Notes: a model not told the origin generated them from the letters alone. A stretch of DNA of 64,000 nt from an uncultured Massilia sp. (GCA_913777025.1 CAJYQM010000086.1:1-64000); one strand, 5' to 3'; positions 38,136 to 47,757 are shown, numbered from the stretch's first letter. Translations and numbers: made by a program.

Positions 38136-39340
38136 TCCGGCGGGCTGATGCCGCGCCCGTCCTGCCGCGGCAGGACGACGTCGTGGCCGATCCACACGCT
38201 GTTGCCGGACGATCGCACCACTTCGACCAGGCCGGCGGCCGTGTGCGCGAACAGCGTGTCGTCCGCATGGCCGCGCTGCGGGAAAGGCGCGATCGCATCC
38301 ACATCGGTCAGGATCACGCCGGGCGCGCTCCATGCGCCCGGGTCGGCCACGTAGGCCACGTCCGCCCGCGTGTGCACTACCCGGCCGGCCTGCGTCAGTC
38401 CCCATACCGTGACGTGGCCGTCCGCACGTGCCACGAACAATTGTCTTACGCCCTCGAAGGCGGGCGCGGCGACGATCTGCAGCCCCTGCGCACCCTCGTT
38501 CTGGTTGGCGGCCGAAAAGTAATACAGACCGCCGCCGGCCGTGACGTACAGGTCCGACGTGTTGTCCGGATGGCGGCAGGCGGCGACCGCTTCCGGCGCC
38601 AGCTTGCCCGGCATCTCGAGGTGGCGCGACCAAGGCGGCTGGCGCAGGTTGAACGGGTTGTACAGCGGCGCATACAGCATGTACACGCGTTCCCCCGCCT
38701 GGCCCGTCAGGTACAGCCCGTCCACGTCCCAGCCGCCGCGGCAGCGCCCCAGGCAGGACGGAATCATGCGCACGCCGATATCGCCCGGCACCTTGTGCTC
38801 GACCCAGCGCGGCGCCGTGCCGCGCCCGGCCTCGATGTAGTAGCGCACGGCGCGCGCACGCGGCATGCCGGCATCGACCACGGCATCGACGACCACGAAG
38901 GCATGGTCGTTGGCGTCGCCGATCTGCACCCGGGTGATGAGCATGCCTGCCGGTTGCGGGCCCGCATTGAAGGGACAGGCGATCCAGGTCGGCGCCGCGC
39001 GCCAGCCCAGCGCGTACGCCGGGTTCGACAGGCTCAGGTACAAATGGTCGGTGCCGCCGTCGCTGACGACCATCGCCAGGTGCAGCGCGCCGGCCTCGCC
39101 GCCCAGCGGCACCGCCTGCGCGGTGGCGAAATCCGTGCAGCGGCCATTCGGCAAGTCGCGTCGGATACGTGCGCTGCTCAGGTCGTGGTGCTGCCATTCG
39201 GTCACCAGGCCGGGAATTTCCCTGGTCATGTACAAGATCCCATCCGCAATGGAAAACAGCAGCGCGGCGCCGGCATCGGTTTGCCTGGCGTCGAACTTGA
39301 ATTCCAGCGGCTGGTCGCCGGCTTGCAGAAGGTTGGGCAT
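38132..39340 (-). CDS. hypothetical beta-propeller-like protein
   Basis: A 402-residue protein without signal peptide or membrane helix. It shows repeated short beta stretches with Gly/Asp turns and recurring aromatic blades, such as DGGTDHLYLSLSNPAY, GGWDVDGLYLTGQAGERVYM and NTSDLYVTAGGGLYYFSAAN, which suggest a beta-propeller or lectin-like fold. No named family was recognised. The start MPNLLQAGDQPLEF at 39340 is preferred over an in-frame ATG 27 bases upstream. It is divergent from the FHA/sigma-54 regulator. Confidence 0.7.
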   Translation of the reverse strand: MPNLLQAGDQPLEFKFDARQTDAGAALLFSIADGILYMTREIPGLVTEWQHHDLSSARIRRDLPNGRCTDFATAQAVPLGGEAGALHLAMVVSDGGTDHLYLSLSNPAYALGWRAAPTWIACPFNAGPQPAGMLITRVQIGDANDHAFVVVDAVVDAGMPRARAVRYYIEAGRGTAPRWVEHKVPGDIGVRMIPSCLGRCRGGWDVDGLYLTGQAGERVYMLYAPLYNPFNLRQPPWSRHLEMPGKLAPEAVAACRHPDNTSDLYVTAGGGLYYFSAANQNEGAQGLQIVAAPAFEGVRQLFVARADGHVTVWGLTQAGRVVHTRADVAYVADPGAWSAPGVILTDVDAIAPFPQRGHADDTLFAHTAAGLVEVVRSSGNSVWIGHDVVLPRQDGRGISPPD

Positions 39341-39453
39341 GGTTGCACGGGTTGCTAAAGAGTACACTTCATACCTGTTTGCAATTCGTGTGCCACGCCG
39401 GATCGCGTCCGTACAGGGCAGGTGACCGGTTTTACACTGTCAATATCGCCAAT

Positions 39454-39465
39454 TTGACATGTCAA
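39454..39465. promoter_or_regulatory. 12-base palindrome before FHA/sigma-54 regulator
   Basis: TTGACATGTCAA is a perfect palindrome about 50 bases upstream of the regulator start. It also contains a TTGACA hexamer, so it may be an operator, a -35 element, or both. Confidence 0.4.
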
Positions 39466-39512
39466 CAGCCACCCTTTACATTGATTTTTACTTGTAATTG
39501 CGAAACCACTCG

Positions 39513-41012
39513 ATGTTCGATGCGGATAACACCCTGACCTCGCCGCTGGCCGGCAGCACCAATGCCGGTCCGCCGATCCTGGCCCTGACCGTGCTCTGGC
39601 ATCCCGATGTGCAGCGGGTCGGCGAGCAGTATCTCGAGCCGGATACCCGCGGCGTGATCGAGGTGAGCCGCTTCCTGCCGCTGTTCGCCCATCCCGGCGC
39701 CGAGGGTCTCGGCCTCGGCCACGGCGGCATCTCGCGCCAGCCGCTGCGCATCGCGCACGGGGCCGACGGCGGCTTGCTGGTGACGCCGCCGGACAGCCGC
39801 ATGGTGGTCGACGTGAACGGCGTCGGCATCCACACGCCGGTCGCGCTCGACGCGGGCGAACTGGAGCGTGGCGTGGTGCTGGGCCTGGGCCGCGCGATCC
39901 TGCTGTGCGTGCACTGGACCGATCGCCTGCCGCGCGCCAACCCGGTGCCGGGCCTGATCGGCGTGAGCAGCGCCGCCATCCAGGCACGTGAACTGATCCG
40001 CACCGTGGCCGCGACCGAGCTGCCGGTGCTGCTGCTGGGCGAGACCGGCACCGGCAAGGAAGTGGCTGCGCGCGCCATCCACGCCCTCGGCCGGCGCGCC
40101 GGCGCGCCCCTGGTCGCGGTCAACATGGCGGTGCTGAACGAGGGCCTGGCCGCGGCCGAGCTGTTCGGCACCGCGCGCGGCGCCTACACCGGCGCCCAGT
40201 CGGCACGCACCGGCCTGTTCGCCGAGGCCGACGGCGCCACCCTGTTCCTCGACGAGATCGGCAATACGCCGGCCAACGTGCAGCCGATGCTGCTGCGCGT
40301 GCTCGACAGCGGCCAGTACCGCGTGGTCGGCGGCGACACCGACCGCCGCAGCACCGCGCGCGTGATCGCCGCCACCGACCAGGATTTGTCCGGCCGCGAC
40401 TTCAACCAGGCCCTGCTGCGCAGGCTGGAACGCTTCGTGATCACGCTGCCGCCGCTGCGCGCGCGGCGCGAAGACATCGGCGTGTTGCTGGTGCATACCC
40501 TCACGCAGGCCGGCGCCGGCCCCAGCGGCGGCCTGGCGCTCCCTTACGCCTTCGTCAGCGCCTGCGCCAACTACGACTGGCCGGGCAACGTGCGCCAGCT
40601 GGCCCATGTGCTGGGACGCGCGCTGCTGCTGGCGCAGGCAGGGCAGGAACCGGTGTTCGAGGCGCTGGTGAACACGCGCGGGGCGCCGCGCCAGGCCCCG
40701 GCAACGGCAGCCGCGGTGCCGCAGAAACGGCGAGCGCTCGGGGAATTCGACGACGAGGACGTGCTGGTGGCCCTGCACAACAACGGCTGGCAGATCCAGG
40801 GCGCGGCAGGCGAACTCGGGATTTCGAGGCCATCGATGTACAAGCTGATCGAGGCGCACCCGGCGATCCGGCGTCCGGAGCAGATCGGGCTGGAGGAATT
40901 GAAGGGGAAACTGGAGGAAGCGGGCGGCGACGTGGAACGCTGCGCCGCCTTGCTGCTGACGCCGGCAGAGGCCCTGCGCCGGCAGTTGCGCGGGCTGGGC
41001 CTGCTGGGTTAG
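39513..41012 (+). CDS. FHA-domain sigma-54-dependent activator
   Basis: A 499-residue enhancer-binding protein. The N-terminal about 140 residues resemble a phosphothreonine-binding FHA domain: [18 protein letters not shown], followed by [18 protein letters not shown]. The AAA+ domain (about 150-380) has Walker A GETGTGKE, the sigma-54 contact loop GAYTGA (in place of the more common GAFTGA), Walker B FLDEIGN and an arginine-finger segment. A Fis-type HTH near 420-450 ([20 protein letters not shown]) binds DNA. ATG 39513 is preferred over a TTG five codons upstream. It converges with the kinase operon, whose Ser/Thr kinase could supply the phospho-signal. Confidence 0.9.
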   Translation: MFDADNTLTSPLAGSTNAGPPILALTVLWHPDVQRVGEQYLEPDTRGVIEVSRFLPLFAHPGAEGLGLGHGGISRQPLRIAHGADGGLLVTPPDSRMVVDVNGVGIHTPVALDAGELERGVVLGLGRAILLCVHWTDRLPRANPVPGLIGVSSAAIQARELIRTVAATELPVLLLGETGTGKEVAARAIHALGRRAGAPLVAVNMAVLNEGLAAAELFGTARGAYTGAQSARTGLFAEADGATLFLDEIGNTPANVQPMLLRVLDSGQYRVVGGDTDRRSTARVIAATDQDLSGRDFNQALLRRLERFVITLPPLRARREDIGVLLVHTLTQAGAGPSGGLALPYAFVSACANYDWPGNVRQLAHVLGRALLLAQAGQEPVFEALVNTRGAPRQAPATAAAVPQKRRALGEFDDEDVLVALHNNGWQIQGAAGELGISRPSMYKLIEAHPAIRRPEQIGLEELKGKLEEAGGDVERCAALLLTPAEALRRQLRGLGLLG

Positions 41013-41015
41013 GGC

Positions 41016-41222
41016 TCAGTGGGTGGTGCTGGGCGGGGTGGTTTCCGTGCTGGTCTGGGTGGTCGAGGCCGTTTCGTCCTCCGGTAGAGGAGCGCGGCGA
41101 GCTTCAGGTTTCGAGGTAGTATCATCATCTGGAGTAGCACCATTACCGACTTGGGCTTCCGGATTGAAGTAGAACGTGTAATGGCGGAAACCGTCTGCAC
41201 GTCGGGTAGCCGCGGTCATCAT
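41016..41222 (-). CDS. small Thr-rich protein, duplicated C-terminus of its neighbour
   Basis: A 68-residue ORF whose first 30 residues repeat the end of the upstream protein: YTFYFNPEAQVGNGATPD here, YRVFSFDPEAQVGNGATPD there. The remaining tail is rich in Thr, Ser, Glu and Pro (for example ETASTTQTSTETTPPSTTH). The start overlaps the stop of the 189-residue gene (ATGATGA region), so translation can be coupled. It could be a duplicated gene fragment or a genuine small protein with a phosphorylatable tail. Third gene of the kinase operon. Confidence 0.55.
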   Translation of the reverse strand: MMTAATRRADGFRHYTFYFNPEAQVGNGATPDDDTTSKPEARRAPLPEDETASTTQTSTETTPPSTTH

Positions 41223-41788
41223 GCGGCCTCCTTGCGTGAAGTGCCGTCCGGCGTAGCGCCATTGCCAACTTGCGCTTCCGGATCGAAAGAGAACACGCGA
41301 TACTCGAGCCGACCATTCGCACGCTCGATCGCCACTGTCATAATGAATGACATCTGCCAGCGTCCCTTGTTACGGTAGATCAGTTCAAGATCCGAGTCCC
41401 ACGTCATTTTCATACGGGAACCTTGGGCTTCTCCATGACCAAAGCTGGAAGTAGCACCTTGGCCGTTGAGCGGCTCGGCCGGATCGAAGAACGGAGATGG
41501 ATATGGATACTCGCCGGCATGGTGAGGCGTGACGCTCCGCGAGAACAGAATCGGCCGGTTGATCAGATGGCAATCGATGATACGCACGCCAACCAGCTCT
41601 TCAAGGTAACTATTCGCGACCACATTCAGACGCATTTTTTCACCCGCCTCAAAGACGAAGAGGCCGGTTTCAACACCTTTCGATTTTTCGACCGGTTGAT
41701 GTTCAGAATCGAGGAAGGCCCAGTTCAGCTTTTCGCTTTCCTGGCAGATGTCAAAACTGACCATCAGATAGTAATTATTGTCCGACAT
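41219..41788 (-). CDS. unknown protein in Ser/Thr-kinase operon
   Basis: A 189-residue soluble protein starting MSDNNYYLMVSFDICQESEK, of predicted beta-rich character and ending in FSFDPEAQVGNGATPDGT. I could not assign a family with confidence; the FDPE-VGNG end recalls small 'DP-EP'-type proteins, but this is a weak impression. AAAGGGA precedes the ATG, 20 bases after the kinase stop. Base composition is visibly less GC-rich than the window average, as in the TPR half of the kinase gene. Confidence 0.72.
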   Translation of the reverse strand: MSDNNYYLMVSFDICQESEKLNWAFLDSEHQPVEKSKGVETGLFVFEAGEKMRLNVVANSYLEELVGVRIIDCHLINRPILFSRSVTPHHAGEYPYPSPFFDPAEPLNGQGATSSFGHGEAQGSRMKMTWDSDLELIYRNKGRWQMSFIMTVAIERANGRLEYRVFSFDPEAQVGNGATPDGTSRKEAA

Positions 41789-41808
41789 TTCAGTATCCCT
41801 TTGGTTTT

Positions 41809-43968
41809 TTAGTGGGGTTGGTAACGCGGGTCGCGCCGCAATGCGACGAAATCCGGTTCAGTGTCGATGGCACTGACCGGGTAACCGAAGTGTTTCGCTT
41901 GAGCCAGCTCTTTCAAGGCCAATTCGCGACGATGCAACAGCTCATACACGAGCGCTGCACGGAAATGGATATCTGGACTTTTAGGTGCAGCTGCAACGGC
42001 CTTGGCGGTCAAAGACAGAGCGCCATCCGTATCGGCGCTACGGGCGGCGTAAAGACCCATACGTGACAGCAGCGTCGGATCGTTGGGTGCACGCGATAAT
42101 CTGAGCGCGAGGAGCTGTCTCGCTTTCCCATACGCTTCGCGCGCTTGTGCTTCGCGGCCAGGTATCCACAGCAGCGTATCGCCCAAATTGGCCCAGCTCA
42201 GGTATCTGTTCGGGTTGCCTGCTGGTGGCGTAACTGCACGCTCGTAAGCCTTTGCAGCGCCCACATAATCGCCGCGCTGGAACAGGGCTAGTCCAAGATT
42301 AGAATATAAGGCTCCGGTCGGACGTATCTGGAGACCCTGCTGCACGACCTGTAAGGCTTCCTCGTCGCGCCCCTGGCGCAATAATGCTGCGTTCAAGTTC
42401 GCGTAGGCAAGACTCGAGTCGGGCTGCAACTTGATACTAAGCCGAAATGCATTTTCCGCAGCTATATTATCTCCAAGCTGGTAATACAACGCCCCCAGCC
42501 CATCGGAAAAGGCGCGCTGCGTCGGAAAACGGCGCAGCATTGCTTCCCCCCAGGCTCGTGCCTCGTCAGTGCGGTGCATCTCGGCCAAGAAATTCAGTTT
42601 GCCGACGCATGCGAAAAAGTTGTTCGGATCGAGTTCAAGAGCTCGCTCTACTTCGGCCAAGGCTTGTTCGCGATTGCTCTGATTCAGCACCCAAGCATGG
42701 GCGACATGGCTCAGCGCCAGTGTTGGTTCCAGTCGCAGCGCCTGCTGGGCCGCGGCATCCGCGCGGCGTAGCCAGGTTTCGTCTTGTGTGTCAGCCGCGT
42801 AGCGGAAACTGGAGACCAGGGACATACCCGCAACTGCGGCGGCATTGTTCGGGTCCTTTGCCAACAAAGCTTCGAAATCGGCGCGCGCAGCTTCCAGCCG
42901 CTCCGGTTGATCATAAGATTGGAGTGCCGTCAAAGCACGGGCGATGGTGGCCGAACGCGAAAACGGGACAGGCATCCGCCCCTGATCCACCGCATACCAA
43001 CCGCCGGCACCCAGCAGCAGGACCAGCGCGGCGCCCAAGCCGGCCTTGTACCACCTTGATCGGCGCGCCGCCGCCGGGGCGGCAACCGCAGTCTCTGTTG
43101 CTGGCGCGGATACGGGCGCCTGCACGCCGGCCCGGCAAGCCGCCAGCCCGGCACACACTTCACGCATCCCCGCCAGCCGCTGCTCCGGCTGCCGCGCCGT
43201 CATCCGCTGCACCAGTTCGATCAACGGCGCCGGCGTCGACGCCGGAAACGCCCAGGTCGTCGAACTGGTCTGCATCTGCGCGGCCGCCAGCGCCAGCCCG
43301 GACAGGTGGGCGAAGGGGCGCTGCCCGCAGATCATCTCGTAGCACACCACGCCCAGCGCATAGACGTCGGACAGGCGCCCCGGCGGCTGGCCCAGCAGGC
43401 ATTCGGGCGCCATGTAGGCGATCGTGCCCTGCTGGTCGAGCTGCATGACGGAGGTGGTGGCCTGGGCGTCGTCGTGGAAGGCCAGGCCGAGGTCGAGGAT
43501 GCGCAGCCAGCCGGCGTCGTCGACCATCAGGTTCGACGGCTTCAGGTCGCCGTGGACGAGGCCGCGCGCATGCGCCGCCTGCATCGCCGCGGCCACCTGG
43601 CCGACCAGGTCGAACACGGCCGGCAGGTCGACCGGGCCGCGCGCGATCAGTTCGCGCAGGGTGATGCCGGAAATCAGCTCCATGACGATCGCATGGCCGC
43701 TGCCGTCTTCCTCGATCGAATGGATTTTCACGAAGGCCGGATGCTCGAGCGACGCCGCCAGGCGCGCCTCGCGCAGCAGGCTGGCCGGGTGTCCGGCCGT
43801 GGTGGTGCTGGTCAGGCGCTTGATCGCCACCCGGCGCTGCAACTGCTCGTCCCAGGCTTCGCGCACTTCGCCGAAGCCGCCCGTGCCCAGGCGCTGGTCC
43901 AGGCGGTAGTGCCGGAAGCGCTCCGCAGCGGGGGCTGCCTCGTTGTCGGATGGCGAAATGGCGTGCAT
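41809..43968 (-). CDS. Ser/Thr protein kinase with membrane anchor and TPR repeats
   Basis: A 719-residue Hanks-type kinase. The catalytic domain (about 18-285) has the Gly loop LGTGGFGEV, Lys in VAIKRL, HGDLKPSN at the catalytic loop (Gly instead of the usual Arg of HRD), DLG in place of DFG, and MAPE. A single hydrophobic segment (LGAALVLLLGAGGWYAV, about 310-326) would place the rest outside the inner membrane. Residues about 340-719 form TPR-like repeats, for example GALYSNLGLALFQRGDYVGA. First gene of an operon with two small related proteins. The TPR half is lower in GC than the kinase half. Confidence 0.9.
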   Translation of the reverse strand: MHAISPSDNEAAPAAERFRHYRLDQRLGTGGFGEVREAWDEQLQRRVAIKRLTSTTTAGHPASLLREARLAASLEHPAFVKIHSIEEDGSGHAIVMELISGITLRELIARGPVDLPAVFDLVGQVAAAMQAAHARGLVHGDLKPSNLMVDDAGWLRILDLGLAFHDDAQATTSVMQLDQQGTIAYMAPECLLGQPPGRLSDVYALGVVCYEMICGQRPFAHLSGLALAAAQMQTSSTTWAFPASTPAPLIELVQRMTARQPEQRLAGMREVCAGLAACRAGVQAPVSAPATETAVAAPAAARRSRWYKAGLGAALVLLLGAGGWYAVDQGRMPVPFSRSATIARALTALQSYDQPERLEAARADFEALLAKDPNNAAAVAGMSLVSSFRYAADTQDETWLRRADAAAQQALRLEPTLALSHVAHAWVLNQSNREQALAEVERALELDPNNFFACVGKLNFLAEMHRTDEARAWGEAMLRRFPTQRAFSDGLGALYYQLGDNIAAENAFRLSIKLQPDSSLAYANLNAALLRQGRDEEALQVVQQGLQIRPTGALYSNLGLALFQRGDYVGAAKAYERAVTPPAGNPNRYLSWANLGDTLLWIPGREAQAREAYGKARQLLALRLSRAPNDPTLLSRMGLYAARSADTDGALSLTAKAVAAAPKSPDIHFRAALVYELLHRRELALKELAQAKHFGYPVSAIDTEPDFVALRRDPRYQPH

Positions 43969-44186
43969 GGATAACTTGAACCTGGATCGGGAATACGTCT
44001 GCGGATGCGGTAATACAGGTCAAGAGTCTCGCACAACATTCGGTAGACGGCCAGAAAAATCTTGCTCTGGTGATACAAAATGGGTACAACTCGATCGCGG
44101 TGCAAGGAAGAAAGCTCGGCAGCCGGAGCGGCTGCCGGGAAGGCATGCCGCGGCGAGGCTGCCGCGGCATGTGAAGCGGGCAGGAC

Positions 44187-45845
44187 TCAGTGCTGCGCGA
44201 CAGCGGCCGCCGGGGTGAACACCGGTGCCGGGGTGGCGGCCGGGACGTCGGCGGCGCCCGGTGCCTGGGCCGGGTCGGTCTCGTTCAGCGTGAAGGCCTT
44301 CAGGCCCAGCACGCTGCTGCTGTAGCGGCGGACCTGGTTGGCGAAGGCCGCGTCGGGATTCAGCTTGCGGCCGTAGGACGGGACCATTTCATGCATCCTG
44401 GCCTGCCACTCCGGGGTCTTGAGCTGGTCGCGGAAGGCTGACTTCTCGAGCACCTTCATCATGATCGGCGCGGCCGTCGATGCGCCCGGCGAGGCGCCCA
44501 GCAGGGCGGTCACGGAACCGTCGCTCGATGCCACGACTTCGGTACCGAACTGCAGGATGCCGCCCTTCTTCGGGTCGTCCTTGATGATCTGCACGCGCTG
44601 GCCGGCGTTCTGCAGGGTCCAGTCTTCCATCTTCGCTTCCGGCAGGTATTCGCGCAGGGTGGCCAGGCGCTCTTCCGGGGTCAGGCGCACCTGCTGGATC
44701 AGGTACTTGGTCAGCGGCATGTTATCCCAGCCGGCCTGCATCATCGGACGCACGTTGCCGGTGTTGATCGAGGCCGGCATGTCGATCCACGAACCATTCT
44801 TGAGGTACTTGGTCGAGAAGGTCGCGAACGGGCCGAACAGCAGGGCCGGCTTGCCGTTGACCAGGCGGGTGTCCAGGTGCGGCACCGACATCGGCGGCGA
44901 ACCGACCGAAGCCTTGCCGTAGACTTTCGCCCAGTGCTGCTTGATGACTTCCGGATTGGTGGTCACCAGCCACTGGCCGCCGACCGGGAAGCCGCCGTAG
45001 CCCTTCGACTCGGGAATCTCGGTTTTCTCGAGCAGCGGCAGCGCCGCGCCGCCGGCGCCGATGAAGACGAACTTCGAACGCACGGTCTTGCTCGTGCCGT
45101 CGGCCAGGTTCTTGATGGTGACGTTCCAGATGCCGTCGTCACCGCGCTTGATGTCTTCGACCTGGTGGCGCAGTTTCAGCTCCATGCCGGTATCAAGCAG
45201 GTGCTTGACCATGCTGCGGGTCAGCACGCCGTAGTTGACGTCGGTGCCGATGTCCATGCGGGTCGCGGCGATGCGCTGGTTCTTGTCGCGGCCATTCATG
45301 ACCAGCGGCGCCCACTGGCGGATCTGCGCCGGGTCTTCGCTGTACAGCATGCCCTTGAACAGGTTTTCATGGGTCAGCGCGGCGTAACGCTTGCGCAGGA
45401 AGTCGACGTTGTCGCCCCAGACGAAAGCCATGTGCGGCACGTTGTTGATGAAGGTGCGCGGGTTGCCCAGGTAGTTCTTCTGCACCTGGTAGGCCCAGAA
45501 CTGCTTCGAGATCTCGAACTGTTCGTTGATCTCGACCGCCTTGCTGGCGCCAACGGTACCGTCCGGGTTTTCCGGCGTGTAGTTCATTTCGGCGAAACCG
45601 GAATGGCCGGTACCGGCATTGTTCATCGTGTCCGAGCTTTCGGCGCCGACCGAATCGAGACGCTCGACCATCTGCATGGTGAGATTCGGCTGCAGCTCCT
45701 CGAGCAGGGTGCCGAGGGTGGCGCTCATGACGCCGCCGCCGATCAGGAGCACGTCGACAGGCTTGTCCGAGGAAGCGGGCGGCGTCTTGCTGCAGGAAGC
45801 AAGCGCCAGGCAGGAAATAAGAACGGCAATAGTTGACTTACGCAT
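44187..45845 (-). CDS. mqo: malate:quinone oxidoreductase
   Basis: FAD enzyme (552 residues) oxidising malate to oxaloacetate and passing electrons to quinone. The FAD-binding motif is DVLLIGGGVMSATLGTLLEE, followed by family motifs NNAGTGHSGFAEMNYTP, FVWGDNVDFLRKRYAAL and LLGASPGASTAAPIM. The start MRKSTIAVLISCLALASCSK at 45845 carries a hydrophobic leader with LASC, resembling a lipoprotein signal; other Mqo proteins also have signal-like N-termini. The C-terminal 30 residues are Ala/Pro-rich. Divergent from the P450 gene. Confidence 0.94.
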   Translation of the reverse strand: MRKSTIAVLISCLALASCSKTPPASSDKPVDVLLIGGGVMSATLGTLLEELQPNLTMQMVERLDSVGAESSDTMNNAGTGHSGFAEMNYTPENPDGTVGASKAVEINEQFEISKQFWAYQVQKNYLGNPRTFINNVPHMAFVWGDNVDFLRKRYAALTHENLFKGMLYSEDPAQIRQWAPLVMNGRDKNQRIAATRMDIGTDVNYGVLTRSMVKHLLDTGMELKLRHQVEDIKRGDDGIWNVTIKNLADGTSKTVRSKFVFIGAGGAALPLLEKTEIPESKGYGGFPVGGQWLVTTNPEVIKQHWAKVYGKASVGSPPMSVPHLDTRLVNGKPALLFGPFATFSTKYLKNGSWIDMPASINTGNVRPMMQAGWDNMPLTKYLIQQVRLTPEERLATLREYLPEAKMEDWTLQNAGQRVQIIKDDPKKGGILQFGTEVVASSDGSVTALLGASPGASTAAPIMMKVLEKSAFRDQLKTPEWQARMHEMVPSYGRKLNPDAAFANQVRRYSSSVLGLKAFTLNETDPAQAPGAADVPAATPAPVFTPAAAVAQH

Positions 45846-46158
45846 ACGAGGTTCACTGAAAGGAGTAACAACCTTCAATGGCTCCGGCGCGATAGCGACA
45901 CGGAGCATGCGGCTGAGAATTGCTTCCGTCAAGGCGAAAGCAAGGCTCTGCGGCACGACGCGTACGAGGGCAACAGCGCGGGCCGGATGATGTGCCATAC
46001 CAGGCCCGACAGAGGCGAACGAGAAAAAGGAAGCACCGGTTCGGCATTGTGTGCCTTTGCACAGTAGCTATCCTTTGGCGTCCATTGAGCGGGACAAATG
46101 TCCAAGGGGGACACCGAATTATATTCGCTTAAATATGGCAAACGTAAATTCTCTTTCT

Positions 46159-46173
46159 GAATATCCGATATTC
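46159..46173. promoter_or_regulatory. 15-base dyad between mqo and P450 genes
   Basis: GAATATCCGATATTC has perfect seven-base arms around one C, in an AT-rich stretch about 150 bases before the P450 start. It is a candidate operator. The remainder of the 478-base gap (45846-46323) shows no supported gene and is markedly more AT-rich than its surroundings. Confidence 0.5.
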
Positions 46174-46323
46174 CACTGAACTTATTGGTATTAATACGTA
46201 CCGTCTTGCTCGGATATTGAACCAGCACATCTTTCTTTTGTGCATGCGCACGATTGGTGGCGTTCCGGTTTGGGCGCCTATGCCAAACTGGACAGGTAAA
46301 GACTTTCATGAAGATAGGCTGCC

Positions 46324-47757
46324 ATGAACAAACGCAATGACAATCTGCGGCTCGCCGCGGGCGCGCTGGGCCTGCTCGGCGGTTTCGCGCTGGGAAAACT
46401 GATCTCCAAATCCACCAAGGCCGATCCGGCGACCGGTGCGCTGCCCCGGGCCAGCATCCTCGATACGGCGGCCCTCGCCATGGACGTGCTGGCGCCGACC
46501 CTCGCCAAGGGGGTGATCATCCGCCGTCCCGCCGTGGTCGCACTGGCCGAAAAGCTGGACCTCGACCGGCGCGCCGTCGAGCGCATGCAAACGCTGCGCA
46601 ACAAATACGGCCACGGCCCGGTGATGTTGCCGCTGCCCCTGCGCAAGCAGGCGGTCGTGTTCGCGCCGGAACACGTGCGCCGCGTGCTCGACCAGTCGCC
46701 GGAACCGTTCGCCACCGCCAGCAGCGAGAAGCGTGCCGCGCTGTCGCATTTCGAACCGAAGGGCGTGCTCATCTCGAACGGCGCCGAACGTGCCGAGCGC
46801 CGCCGTTTCAACGAGGACGTGCTCGACACCCGGCGCGCCAGCCACCACCTGGCGCAACGCTTCCTGCCGGTCGTCGACGAGGAAGCCGGACGCATCCTCG
46901 CCATCGCGCGCGAACGCGGCGAACTCGACTGGGATGCCTTTGCGCAGGGCTGGTACCGGCTGGTGCGGCGCGTGGTGTTCGGCGATGCCGCCAGCGACGA
47001 CCAGGAACTCAACGACTGGACCGTGCAGCTGCGCCAGGCCGCCAACTGGGCCTTCCTGCATCCGAAAAAGAAACGGGTGCAGGCGAAGTTTTTCGCGCGC
47101 ATCCAGGCCTACCTGGACCGCGCCGAAGCGGGCAGCCTGGCCGCCGTCATCGCGCGCCGCCCGAACACCGCCGACACCGCACCGGAACAGCAGGTGCCGC
47201 AATGGCTGTTCGCCTTCGATGCCGCCGGCATGACCACCTTCCGCGCGCTGGCCCTGCTGGCCACCCACCCGGAACAGGCGGCGCAGGCCGAGGAAGAAGT
47301 CCGCGCCCACCAGGGTCCGGAGCGGCAGTTGCTGCCTTTTCTCCGCGCCACCGTGCTGGAAGCGGTGCGCCTGTGGCCGACCACCCCGGCGATCCTGCGC
47401 CAGACCACGCGCGAGACGCGCTGGTACAACGGCAGGATGCCGGCGCAGACCGGCGTGCTGCTGTACACGCCTTTCTTCCACCGCGACGACCAGCGCCTGC
47501 CGTATGCCAACCGCTTCGCGCCGGAAGTCTGGCTGGAAGGGCGCCAGGACGAGTGGCCCCTGATCCCGTTCAGTGGCGGGCCGGCGACTTGCCCGGCCCG
47601 GAACCTGGTCTTGATGCTGGCCAGTGCGATGCTGGCGAAATTGATCGAGGGCGGCTTGCCACGGCTGGTATCGGGGTCGCCGATGAACCCGATCAGGTTG
47701 CCGGGGACCCTGAACAATTACGGCTTGCACTTCGCCCTGACCACCCAGGACCGCTAG
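46324..47757 (+). CDS. cytochrome P450
   Basis: A 477-residue P450. The heme-ligand motif FSGGPATCPARN places Cys423 in FxxGxxxC. The ExxR pair is EAVR (Glu346, Arg349). The oxygen-activation helix reads DAAGMTT (299-305), where the usual acidic residue before Thr is replaced by Thr. A hydrophobic N-terminal stretch (LRLAAGALGLLGGFALGKL) may act as a membrane anchor. No ferredoxin or reductase gene is nearby, so electrons come from elsewhere. Its stop overlaps the end of the convergent pqqU-like gene by four bases. Substrate unknown. Confidence 0.88.
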   Translation: MNKRNDNLRLAAGALGLLGGFALGKLISKSTKADPATGALPRASILDTAALAMDVLAPTLAKGVIIRRPAVVALAEKLDLDRRAVERMQTLRNKYGHGPVMLPLPLRKQAVVFAPEHVRRVLDQSPEPFATASSEKRAALSHFEPKGVLISNGAERAERRRFNEDVLDTRRASHHLAQRFLPVVDEEAGRILAIARERGELDWDAFAQGWYRLVRRVVFGDAASDDQELNDWTVQLRQAANWAFLHPKKKRVQAKFFARIQAYLDRAEAGSLAAVIARRPNTADTAPEQQVPQWLFAFDAAGMTTFRALALLATHPEQAAQAEEEVRAHQGPERQLLPFLRATVLEAVRLWPTTPAILRQTTRETRWYNGRMPAQTGVLLYTPFFHRDDQRLPYANRFAPEVWLEGRQDEWPLIPFSGGPATCPARNLVLMLASAMLAKLIEGGLPRLVSGSPMNPIRLPGTLNNYGLHFALTTQDR

